A stretch of 64,000 nt of DNA from Conchocele bisecta (lineage: Eukaryota; Mollusca; Bivalvia; Lucinida; Thyasiridae). Location: NCBI GenBank assembly GCA_029237695.1, contig CM055272.1, positions 30,514,791-30,578,790 on the forward strand, in the 5' to 3' direction. The notes below the pieces were generated by a model that was not told the DNA's origin, ran no database searches, and saw only the letters and a list, made by a program, of their open reading frames with translations. Below are positions 11,234 through 21,826 of this stretch, in pieces (the first letter of the stretch is position 1; each line of letters starts with the position of its first letter). A program made the position numbers and the translations under genes.

Positions 11234-11654
11234 GCTTATCACCGTCGATTTATGTAATAAATATTTACATACATTGTAATCTTAAAGCAAAGGTAAACTA
11301 TATTTACGTAACTCGTGTTTGTGCCTGGTTCAACTCTGATCTTGCAAATAATTTCACTTAATATTTTGACATTCGGGTTGCATATAATAATTATAACCGC
11401 CATGAGAAAAAGGATACACATGCCTTTGCCACCAGTGCAGCTCCAGATCAGCCGGAACATTTTCACAGTCTGATCAGGGTCTGCACTGCTGATGCTTCTA
11501 ATTAGCAATTTTTATCATTATCTTGCTCCGGGAGAGTACTAGATGATCAGTAGCTACACTCAAACATTCCAATTGCTCCCATTCTGTCATGTTGCGGCAC
11601 ATATCAATTAAACTTTTCACATGAATGTGTCGTGAGAATTTTGCAACCTTAAAT

Positions 11655-12017
11655 AATTCCAGCACAAAAATATTTACACAATTCTCTAACATTTGATTGG
11701 CCCGTAGCAAGTCTCTGTCCAAAATTTATATCCCAGTAAACTCCCACGCCGAACTAATTTCTACAGGTGCGTGTCAGTGCTGTCAATGTAAACAAATGGC
11801 TGCCGTCTGTCAAAATAAACACATTTTCTTGATGAATGTATTTCAAATGCTGGAATTATAAGGAATGAATGGCCTTTTTGGGGAATTTATCGGGGATATA
11901 AACTTGGAAAAGTCGCGGGAATACTGGACGAGGCCTTCCGGCCTTCGTCCAGTATTCCCGCGACTTTTCCAAGTTTATACCCCGATAAATTCCACAAAAA
12001 GGCCATTCATTCCTATA
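11655..12017 (-). mobile_element. Hairpin MITE family A, copy 1
   Basis: Starts ATTCCAGCA. A ~200-bp segment ends TGCTGGAATTATAA and is followed by a long hairpin (about 11862-12017) whose arms GGAATGAATGGCC..GGGAATACTGGACG are complementary over ~75 bp. Other copies lie at 30974-31329, 35031-35385, 42073-42428 and 54063-54419, with a half copy at 34824-34877. The palindrome happens to lack stops in one frame, which produces spurious ORFs on either strand. Confidence 0.85.
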
Positions 12018-14380
12018 ATGAACAATGTATGTTTTTTACAAATACATTGTGTTATAGACACTTACATGTTGATAGTTGTTGTACATGTACATTGATCGTT
12101 ATACTTTCATGTTAACCCTTTCACTGCTATCTGACATTGAGTCTTCCATGTTTATTTTCGCGTTCGCAGAAAATGGGTATAATTTGTTTTGTTGGTCGTT
12201 TTTTTTTTTTTTTTTTTTTTTGTTGACAGTGTGGATGATGATGAGACTGCTCATAATCGACCATCTCATCTGATTCTAGGCTGATTGCAAAAACTGACAT
12301 AATATTAAACGATGTAAAGAGCTTGACATATGTATATTTTTTATATCTGTATAGATGCTCGATAGAGCATATTGATCTCAAATAGAACATGTTGATGTGA
12401 TTACAATCCTATATCAATCACAATGCTGTTGGACAACTTTTGTTCTCTGATGGTTCATCTTTCACATTTTGTCGTATGCTGGTGTTCAAATACTCTTGAG
12501 TGCCGTTTCGTCAGAAAATTGCTCAAGAATAAATAATGGCTTAGAAATTACAAGTACATGGATGATAATTAATATTGCTGTATCAGATATGTTCCTATAA
12601 TCAAGTATCAAAATAAGCCATTATGTCAGAATTTAAACAACCGTGATTGCAAGGAGGGTATTTTCCAAAGTTTAAATCTCTCAAAGTATTTCTGTTAGTG
12701 CTCCTCTTTGCCGAGTGGAAACAGATACAACTTGCTATTTGGAATCAGCTGAGGCTGGTATTGGACTGTTTTGTCCTCCTTGCTAATCGGAGTATAATAT
12801 AATGTTAGTCTTCTTTTTGACAGATACATGTACGTATGTACACCCCATTGATATGCCTTAACCAGTGCATTCATATACAGTTAAATCCGGATATACAGTG
12901 TTTCCAAACAGCAATGTTAGTCCTTTTGAAATATCATGAATATAGTATTATAGTAATATACATATAATCTAGTCACGTGCGTCGCAAAATGAAGCAACAT
13001 GTATATCTCAGGAACTGATGTTATAATTAGGTTACTTATTGTTGTGGCGTGTTTACCTCATGACTTTAGTATGTTTAATTGATTAGATTATTTAGTTTAT
13101 ACATTAAAACTTTGTTTGCTGATACAACGTTCTTCGCTTGTTTACTACCAGTTTATATGTTGACTCATATTGTTGCAATTAATGAAAACGTCATATGCTA
13201 ATCAAACAATGCGACAAAAGTGTGGCCAGTAACCTACATTTTACCCTACTAATGGCAATGATCAATTTCCAGTGTAGATACCTTGTAGTGTAATACAATG
13301 ATAGGGTGTACTGCAATCGTAAAATGTTTCACGTCGAAATTGACGTCGGATTCCTGACAATTCCCATTCAATTACATGCAGATGATATTGCACATTTAAA
13401 ATAGTAATCGGCGCAAGAAATTTGCTCCGGTTACGATACGGAAATGGGTTTATGCGATAGCTCTAAGTAGAGCTGAATGGCATATCGTCAGGAAACTGGC
13501 GAATTTTTTGACGTCACCATTTTACGCCGGTGCAGAGTGCAGCACCAGCGGTAGGATTGGTTTGTCGGTGTGTCACAGCATCAGTGAACTTGTCTCGAGG
13601 TCACAGTCCCCTACACCAGGGTCGATATTTGTGACCGTGACTGTAGACACAGAGCTTATGGCATCTGTACGTGTTCAGTTAAGCTCTTGATATGTGATTG
13701 TGACTGATCAAATGGAGCTTATGGCATCTGTATTCATTCTATAGATGCATGTGTCAATGACTAGAGAAAGGAGCTTGTGATCTGTTTGGCACTTCTAGCT
13801 CCTGACTTCTGACTGACGAGAGAAATGGATGACTGAGCTGTGGTTGAATCGTTCAAATGTAGCATATGACATTTATGCGCATGTTAACTCATAATCTGTG
13901 ACTGTGACCTTATAAATAATTACCATTTATCGCCAGTCAATCTCCGGAAGGGTGAGTGGAGAAGTGAGGCTTATGACATTTGTGTCCAGTCTAACTCTTG
14001 ATCTGTGGACAGTTGTGGGCAGTCTAGCCCCTGATCTACGTAGCTTAATACACATATGTCATGTGTGCCGGTGGCCAGTATGTCTACTTGTTTGTAACAC
14101 AGGATAATAACGCGTGGTAGGGATGGTAAAATTGTTAAAATGTCCATAAATATGCTTCAAATCACCTGGCACCAACCAGGTCAGGTTATTTTAATTTCAG
14201 GGCTGAATATATGTTTTTGTCTGTAACATCAGGCTTGAGTTCGAAACTGGTGCTGTTTTATTTCCCACATCTCCAGATAGTAGCAATGCCATATAGACGG
14301 TTGGCCATGAGTACACACATATAGCTGAATAAAATGGCTTATCACAACTTAATTATCTACCATCTAAGTGGATGACGTAT
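12018..14380. other. No gene; minor repeats
   Basis: A T-run of about 22 lies at 12200-12221. An inverted repeat at about 12649-12787 has arms TTGCAAGGAGG and CCTCCTTGC. The region 13560-14080 repeats GAGCTTATGGCATCTGT and similar phrases loosely. At about 14160-14215 lies a fragment of the SINE family described at 52271, in opposite orientation (phrases ACCAGGTCAGGTTATT and TTTCAGGGCTGAATAT). No coding signal was seen. Confidence 0.45.
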
Positions 14381-14620
14381 ACGAGGGGTGTTCAAAAAGC
14401 TCGCGCAAAAGTGTACTGACTCAACAGTTTGTGAGGCCTGAATGTGAATATGTAGATTGGTATATATTCCAAATTCCGACTGGAGTTCGGTTTATTATCG
14501 TTCAATAACTTTTGCTAGCCGTTTCCTCAGCAACATCGACGAAGCGTCTGCCAACCTTTCGCCCATTTCATTATGCCAAATAACAATTTTTAGTTAGCAT
14601 TGATGTAGCGACACGGAGTT
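14381..14620 (+). mobile_element. Mariner-like terminal sequence, truncated
   Basis: TATACGAGGGGTGTTCAAAA at 14379-14398 resembles the terminal inverted repeats common to mariner/Tc1-type elements. It is followed by about 200 bp without a transposase frame before the 31-bp minisatellite starts. No second TIR was found, so this is one end only. Confidence 0.4.
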
Positions 14621-15536
14621 CTATGTGAGACGCTATATTTGCCCAAGAGTTCCATATGAGACGCTATGTTTGTCCATGATTTCCACGTGCGACGCTATAT
14701 TTGCCTAATAGTTGTTTGCCCAGCATTTCCATGTGAGACGCTATATGTGCCCATGAGTTCCATGTGAGACGCTATATTGCGTAGGAGTTCCATGTGATAC
14801 GCTATATTTGCCCAAGAGTTCCATATGAGACGCTATATTTGCCCATGATTTCCATGTTAGACGCTATATTTGCCCAATAGTTGTTTTGCCCAGGATTTTC
14901 ATATGAGACGCTATATGTGTCCAGGAGTTCCATGTGAGACGCTATATTGTGTAGGAGTTCCATGTGATACACTATATTTGCCCAAGAGTTCCATATGAGA
15001 CGCTATGTTTGCCCATGATTTCCATGTGAGACGCTATATATTCCCAAGAGTTTCATGTGAGACGCTATATTTGCCCAATAGTTTCATCTGAGACACTATA
15101 TTTGCCCAAGAGTTTCATATGGGACGTTATATTTGCCCAAGATTTTCATCTGAGACACTATATTTGCCCAATAGTTTCATATGAGACGTTATATTTGCCC
15201 AAGAGTTTCATCTGAGAAACTATATTTGCCCAAGAGTTTCATCGGAGACACGATTTTGTCCAAGAGTTTCATGTGGGAGGCTATATTTGCCCAGGAGTTC
15301 CATATGTGACGCTATGTTTACACAGGAGTTCTATGTGAGAAACCTTATTTGACCAGAGTTCCATATGGGACGCTATGTTTGCCCATGATTTCCATGTGAG
15401 ACGCTATATATTTCCAAGAGTTTCATGTGTGACGCTATATTTGCCCAAGAGTTTCATCTGAGACACTATGTTTGCCCAAGAGTTTCATATGGGACGTTAT
15501 ATTTGCCCAAGATTTTCATCTGAGACACTATATTTG
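14620..15536. repeat. 31-bp minisatellite, left block
   Basis: Degenerate copies of a 31-bp unit with the core TTTGCCCAAGAGTTCCATAT and GAGACGCTATA, about 29 copies. The array resumes at 19687 after the LINE insertion. Confidence 0.9.
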
Positions 15537-15964
15537 CCTGGTTGATTACAACATAGCTTCAACAGAGTTATTTGATAAAATCCTACATTTTCGAGTAGAG
15601 GATCGCGACGATTCAGACCATTTTCCTTTATATTGCGGTTTACAGTTCCAAATGAAGAACACAAGCGCGGAAATAACGTCACCTTTTGTGTACGAGTTAC
15701 ACAAAATTCAACTGTACCGATTTTAAGTCCGAAACATTTTATTCGCACTTTACAGCCAACATGAGACGTCAGCGCGTTGATATATTAAATTTGATAAACA
15801 CCAACAGTGACGCAGGAGTTACGGCCCTTGTCAACATCTATCAGTCAACAGCTGAATGTATGAGATCGCGTAGTACAGTTAATCGTAATGAAAATTCAAC
15901 ACAGCATGCAGTATGGTGGGACGCAGAGTGTAACTCGATGAAATCTCATAAATATGCGACTTAG
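15537..15964 (+). pseudogene. LINE endonuclease C-terminus and linker
   Basis: The first frame (to 15726) contains LVDYNIAS and DDSDHFPL, the SDH motif near the end of apurinic-type LINE endonucleases. The next frame (15686-15964) holds the linker signature WWDAEC. The two frames overlap out of register, and stops follow. The upstream half of the endonuclease is missing, as expected for a 5'-truncated insertion. Confidence 0.7.
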
Positions 15965-16189
15965 AAAATTCCGCAATTCTAATGAACGTACGGTTCTCAC
16001 TGCTTACATTAATTACCGAAATATGTTTATAAACATCTTTGTAAAACTAAACGATTAGCGTACGAGTCGAATCAACGCCGTAAACTCGTAAATTCTCGAA
16101 ATAATCCAACAGAGTTTTGGTAAACCATTAACATTTCACATGGTCGAAATCAGCCAGTAGACACAAAAATAACACATGAATGGTTTGAA

Positions 16190-16710
16190 TATTTTAGAAA
16201 TTTATTTTCGCTAACAGAAGATGTGGAAACGGTAACACGGGACGCAATAGCATATCATAACGCACAAACGCTTAATGTTCCATTTACTGATCAAGAGGTA
16301 CTTGCTTCTATATCTAATCTAAAATCTAAGAAATCTGGAGGTCCTGATGGACTAGGAATTGAATTCTTCAAACATACATCAAATATTGTAGCACCTTTCA
16401 TGACACACATTTTTAATTCAATCTTTGATTCTGGAATATTTCCGAAATGTTGGGGCCAATCGATTATATGTCCGATACATAAACAAGGATCTTATGATAA
16501 TCCTAGTAATTACCGCGGCATATCTCTTATAAATGCAATGAGTAAAATATTTGCTTGTACGTTGAACTACCGGCTAACCCAATGGACACTCGATAACGAT
16601 GTAATTGACGAATCACAAGCTGGATTTCGAGCCGGATATTCCACGAGAGATAACATGTTTACATTATAGTCAATGGCACAGAAATATTATCGAAACAGGG
16701 AGGGAGGTTT
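16190..16710 (+). pseudogene. LINE reverse transcriptase, N-terminal part
   Basis: An open frame (ATG-to-stop portion 16223-16669) shows the fingers of a LINE reverse transcriptase: KKSGGPDGLG, PSNYRGISL and DESQAGFRAGYST, then a stop near 16669. The frame resumes weakly (AQKYY) until the TIR element interrupts it at about 16711. Confidence 0.85.
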
Positions 16711-18067
16711 TTATTAGCCGATCAATTTATAGATCGGCTAATATATTGATCATCCATCGAATTCTGAAAAAGTTTGTAGCAACCCTTTTCTCCGCTATTC
16801 GGTAATCTACGAACGCGAATTTTGCTGTATCACTTCCAAATTGCATCAACCGATAAAGTTTGTATTTTTGGCAATTATCTCCGTTTAAAACTTTAAATAT
16901 AGCCAAATAACACAATTTTGAATACGTAATGAGCTGAACGCCGGAAGAGATTTAACCCGGAAGTTATTGTTGTTGAAGTCCATAGTTGGCTCTAATGGCC
17001 ATATACGCCAACATATGCCGATTATTGGGCTAATTTAAAGCTTTTATTTATTAAACAGAACAAGTTTCAGCCACGTATAATCGCGTAAAATGTGTTTATT
17101 AGGCTAATTTATAATCGACCTCTACTCAAAATCTCCTCCGACTAGCAACCCCCCATCTCGGGTTTATCCCAGCATCTCGGGTTTACCCCATTGGATCGCG
17201 TATGCGCGTCATTTGACGCTAGTTAATATTCACAAAAGTTTCCACCAATCAAAACGAAGAATTGCCCTTCATCATGTTCATAGCGAACTTTGATTTGTTT
17301 ACGTATCAAGCAGGGATGGCAGGGATGCATCCAGCACGCGCGATTGCGGCAATCCCCCTTAATTATTGTCAATGCCGCAAATTATTGATTGTCTTGCGCC
17401 CGACATCACGCAAAAAATCACGGATGGGCCCCTTTCTAAATGACCAGTGCGCACATTAAAAACACGTAATTGACTATTTAAACGCGCTTCGTATTTAAAT
17501 CATTGGAAGGCGTACAGTTCAATCGAGTTTGTGCGGCCGTTGAACGTAAGCTTCGAGTCGATGTAAACCATTTAAATCGATAAACAAGGGATAAACAAGT
17601 GACAACGTTATCAAGGCCAATTTGGGCATGTGCCTGAACACGCAGGAGCTTGCGTCTATTTTCAGATGGCACTGTAACCGCTAGTTATATATAGCTCCGG
17701 TAGCTCCGCCCACTCGCGTGCTGCCACAGAATTCGGACAAACACACAGTGACTACAACTTTGTGTATTGCGGAGTGTAATCTGTAGATAAATAGAGCATA
17801 CAGTACAGGTGTTACGCTGGAATATTTCGCAACATAATGGTGACAACAAAACATTGCTGCTATGGCGATTCACGAACCCTGAAACCCGGTGAAGACAAAT
17901 ACTTTATTGGATGGATTTGGAAACGGGTTTCCAAAACCTGCACAAAATCGAGAAAAATGTCAACGCTGGGTACAGAACTGTGGTCGAAAATAGTTTACCA
18001 TTGACAATGTTACCAGGGACACCTACATATGTTCGATGCACTTTACCCTGATTTGATCGGCTAATAA
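16711..18067 (+). mobile_element. TIR DNA transposon nested in the LINE
   Basis: Left end TTATTAGCCGATCAA (16711-16725) is the exact inverted counterpart of TTGATCGGCTAATAA (18053-18067). The left end also carries a second half-site (GATCGGCTAA, 16732-16741), making a terminal hairpin. About 25 extra bases (18068-18092) precede the resumption of the LINE frame, so the true right border may lie there. Contents are a non-coding 5' part, a TATA-like TTATATATAG at about 17683 and a THAP-like coding relic. It appears to be an internally deleted copy. Confidence 0.7.
17837..18058 (+). pseudogene. THAP-like zinc-finger domain relic
   Basis: From ATG 17837 one frame reads KHCCYGDSR. After a one-base shift near 17925 a second frame reads GNGFPKPAQNREKCQRW, then QNCGRK, a stop, DNVTRDTYICSMHF and another stop. 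The order of Cys pair, FPKP, KCxRW and the final CSMHF fits a C2CH THAP-type DNA-binding module, which often forms the N-terminus of DNA transposases. It ends right at the TIR, so the catalytic part is gone. Confidence 0.6.
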
Positions 18068-18092
18068 CATCATGCTCTGCATGACTTTTCAT

Positions 18093-18571
18093 ATTGCTTA
18101 TTTGTAGATTTTTCGAAAGCATTTGATATGATAAGGCACGACAAATTATGGGAAAGTCTAATATTAAAGGGAATAGGAGTGAAATATCTACGGGCTTTAC
18201 AATCAATGTATAGTAGTTTATCAGCATGCGTTAAGACAACATGTGGTTTAACATATTATGTTCCTTGTCAGATTGGCACGAGACAAGGGTGTGTTAGCAG
18301 CCCTCTACGTTTTTCCCTATTTATTAACGATATTTTGACACTTTTACGAGAACGCTGCGGCTCCGGCATATTCGTGAATAATGACATACCTGATATTCTT
18401 TGCTTAATGTTCGCTGACGACATAGCAAACGGTGCAGAATCAGCTGTTAAATTGCAACAACAAATTAACGTAATCGAATTAATTATTTTGCCAACAAACT
18501 GGAATGCAAGTCAATACGGACAAAACAAAGGTACTTGTTTTTCGAAATGGTGGCATACTACGGTCATATGA
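18093..18571 (+). pseudogene. LINE reverse transcriptase, palm motifs
   Basis: The frame resumes after the nested element with LFVDFSKAFD (motif A), then GTRQGCVSSPL (motif B) and MFADD (motif C, one catalytic pair). It joins the downstream frame by a shift near 18530. The catalytic Asp residues are still present, so the damage comes from insertion and frameshift rather than active-site loss. Confidence 0.85.
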
Positions 18572-19596
18572 GAACTGGACTTACCAATCGCGACAATTGG
18601 AAACTGACTCCTTCTATAAATATTCTATTTACACCAAAATTGATATGGACACGCTCGAAAAATACATTAGCAGCACAAGCAAAGAAGTCAATCATGGCAA
18701 TATACGGATATCGACGAAATTTCGGATACTTTGACTATCAGGATATTTTTAAATTGTTTGATACCATGGTTACACCCGTCCTTTGTTATGGGGCTGAAAT
18801 ATGGAGTTATGGGCCCGCAGAACAAATAGAGTCAGTACAGATTGGCTTTTGTAAAATATTTCTGGGAGTATTTCGGACCATAAACGATTCAATGTCGCTT
18901 GGAGATTGCGGTAGATATCCGCTCTATACCACTTACTTTTCTGAATGTATAGCATACTGGTGTCGTCTCATCCAAATGCCAAGTCATCGGTACCCTAGAA
19001 ACTGTTATTTGATGCTAAAAGCACATGATGATATGGGACGAGTAAATTGGACCAGTCACATCAGAAATCTTTTATATAAATATGGTTTTGGATTTGTTTG
19101 GCTTTCTCAGGATGTAGGGGACATAACTATGTTTTTATACGAATTTAAACATCGTGTTATTGATTGTTGTAAACAAACTTGGCACAGTGATATTGATACC
19201 TCTGCTAAATGTATTCATTATAAACATTTTAATACTATGTTAAATGTAGAAAGGTATATTACATGTTCTCTACCATTTCATTTAAGAAAAGCGTTGGCAA
19301 AATTCAGGTACTCCAACCACAAATTGAACATTGAAGTTGGAAGACATGCTGGAACACAGAGATAACTTCGGATTTGCCAGTATTGTCTAATGCAGTCAAA
19401 TCTACAAGTTCTGGAAGATGAAAACCATGCGTTTTTCCACTGTAATTTATACGACGACATCAGATTGTATGCTCATCTGTGTTCCAACAAGTCTTTGGAT
19501 GAATTTTATAGAATTTTGGGTTCAAATAATCATGAAACGATTTACACAATTGCCATATATGTTTACCATTTGTTAAACAAGCGCAGCACATTATAA
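18535..19596 (+). pseudogene. LINE reverse transcriptase thumb and C-terminal region
   Basis: A 276-codon frame (18535-19365) covers the thumb and connection region typical of these LINEs: FTPKLIWT, YGAEIWSYG and AIYGYRRNF. After a shift a further frame (to 19596) has EDENHAFFHC, the end of the Cys/His motif near the C-terminus. Confidence 0.8.
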
Positions 19597-19686
19597 TTCC
19601 ATTAGATATTCATTGATATTTGTTCAAATGTACATGTTATGGGCCAGAGGCCTACATCATCCAAATAAACTAACCACAACTAACTA

Positions 19687-20062
19687 TAACCCAAGAGTTT
19701 CATATGGGACGTTATATTTGCCCAAGAGTTTCATCTGAGACACTATATTTGCCCAAGAGTTTCATCTGAGGCACTATATTTGCCCAAGAGTTTCATGTAG
19801 GAGGCAATATTTGCCCAGGAGTTCCATATGAGACGCTATGTTTACCAGGAGTTCTATGTGAGAAGTTATATTTGACCAGAGTTCCATATGAGACGCTATA
19901 TTTGCCCAAGAGTTCCATATGAGACGCTATGTTTGCCCAAGACGTCCATTTGAGACGCTATACTTGCCAAGAGTTCCATGTGAGACGTTACATTTGCACA
20001 GGTGTTCCAGATGGAACGCTATGTTTGCCCAAGAGTTCCATGTGAGACGCTATATTTGCCAA
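19687..20062. repeat. 31-bp minisatellite, right block
   Basis: About 12 copies of the same 31-bp unit as at 14620-15536. They end just before GGTAGCATATGACGTCACC. Confidence 0.9.
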
Positions 20063-20429
20063 TCCGGTAGCATATGACGTCACCTGATACATAGATTTAC
20101 AATGCTCGTGTCGCTTGATATCAAATGTATCAGGCTCAGCTCGGAAATGGCGATGCTTTAAATTTTCGACGCGTTTCCTAGCCATGCTTGATATTTTGAT
20201 ACCAAAGGTATTAGTCTGGTATTCTATAAAATATCCTAGTCTGGAAATGTATGCCTGTCGGGTAGCGTCTCCCCTTGTTTATGTGAAAATAAAAACTGTC
20301 ACACATCTGGCGACAAACACATGTGGTACCACTTGTCTAGTAGAGCTCTCCCTCTTTCTCTCTATTTGTGATACTAGGATCATTTTGTTTTAACACTTGT
20401 CCATGTATTAACATTGAAATATACGGATA

Positions 20430-20435
20430 TTTATT
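20430..20435 (-). terminator. Polyadenylation signal of claudin-like gene 1
   Basis: Canonical AATAAA on the minus strand, about 40 bases after the stop codon. Confidence 0.55.
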
Positions 20436-20472
20436 AGTTTTCTTGCAAAGTAGAATTCGTCGTGGCCAGCGT

Positions 20473-21769
20473 CTAGTATTGAATATCCTTCAGTTCCCCC
20501 GCCGTGGCCCGCGGGCCGGGTTTGTGGAGGCCGTTGAGCATGGGCCGGAACTGGGCCTTGAGGAATATGACGCCCTGGGTGAGGATCACGCCCGACACCA
20601 GCAGGGCACTGAGGCCGTAGAGCAGCACGCACCAGGGGAATATCACGTCGTTAGAGTAGGCGCTCAACACGTTCGAGCTACAGTAGCCTGCCATCGCCAC
20701 CCACTGCAGCGTGTCTGGAACAACGACAAAAGGGCCATGTAGCACATTCATGTAATACATTAGAACAGGGTGAACGAATATACGGATTATTTTAGTGCTT
20801 TGTTCTTGAACTGTAAACTACTAGATATATATATTATATGCAATATCTATTTGGAAACTTAGGTTAACGTATGTACTGTAAGATGATATTAGTGTTAGTG
20901 TAATGTCTATGCCAGGTAAATACGTTTTTATTTTGTAGTGTAATTTTGTACGTGCATTTATTGCGTTGTCACCAGTGTACAGGCCGTGATAAGTCGGCGC
21001 ACCATCATCTACACTTATAACGGTACGTACCGTAGTTATCGACATGAGATAACATTGAGATGAGATGATATTGTTTGTTGCGGTATGTGAAGTTACCCAC
21101 GCCATGCCTAGCGTGAACCTGTCTGTCCATGGGATTAGTTGTGCAGTTCCGGTGTTTTTTTAAAGGTAGATAAATGTTGTGAACTTTCTAAATTTCACAA
21201 AATCGACATATTTTAGATTATTTTCAATAATCACATCGATAAAATGTTGTAAAACGAAATGTGTTTTAACTTTTTTTCTGACTGGAAAAGTTGAATTATC
21301 GATGATACCATCGATATCTTGTTCGCATTAAAAAAAGAACTATGCTTTATACACATTTCATTTCATAAACCACCCATAAGCACAAACTTATCAGCCTGCT
21401 GGAGTGTGGTCGCTGAGCTAGCTTTCCGAAATGATTACCGTACTGATGACATATTTACTCGTTTTTACGTGAACTAGTCTTACACTACTGATCTGCACAC
21501 CGCCGGGTATGGAACTATGCAGCGAAATACTGATAGTGATTATGAGTACGAACAGGCGCCAATTATGTAGAATGTCGCCCATATACAGTCTCGGACTCGC
21601 TTTAAGTTTTCCAAGCAGAATTTCGTACATTTATGACCCCTCATTACTTGCGAGACAGAAGAGAGAGAGAGACGGCGACGGCTAGTAACTTACTCGTATT
21701 TGCAAGACAGAAGAAAGAGACGGTGACGGCCAGTAACTTACTCGTTATTGCGAGACAGAAGAGAGAGAC

Positions 21770-21826
<57 letters not shown>

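Larger units (their letters stand above)
15537..19686 (+). mobile_element. 5'-truncated non-LTR retrotransposon (LINE) inserted in the minisatellite
   Basis: The element begins inside the endonuclease domain and ends with a short A/C-rich repeat-like tail (AACTAACCACAACTAACTAT). Both junctions are with 31-bp units: left ..TATATTTGCC, right CCAAGAGTTTCAT... Almost no target-site duplication is visible. Inside it a 1.36-kb TIR element splits the reverse transcriptase. Frameshifts and stops make the LINE inactive. Motifs fit the endonuclease-bearing LINE groups (CR1/Jockey-like), but I cannot name the clade. Confidence 0.85.

Noticed and set aside
14620..20062. Regular 31-bp units considered as a CRISPR-like array
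   Set aside because: Units abut without unique spacers, and the genome is animal. It is a plain minisatellite, as are the 33- and 21-bp arrays.
20368..20742. Plus-strand 124-codon ORF opposite exon 3 of claudin-like gene 1 (and its counterpart at 35488-35823)
   Set aside because: Antisense shadow of the conserved exon. Conservation follows the minus-strand frame.
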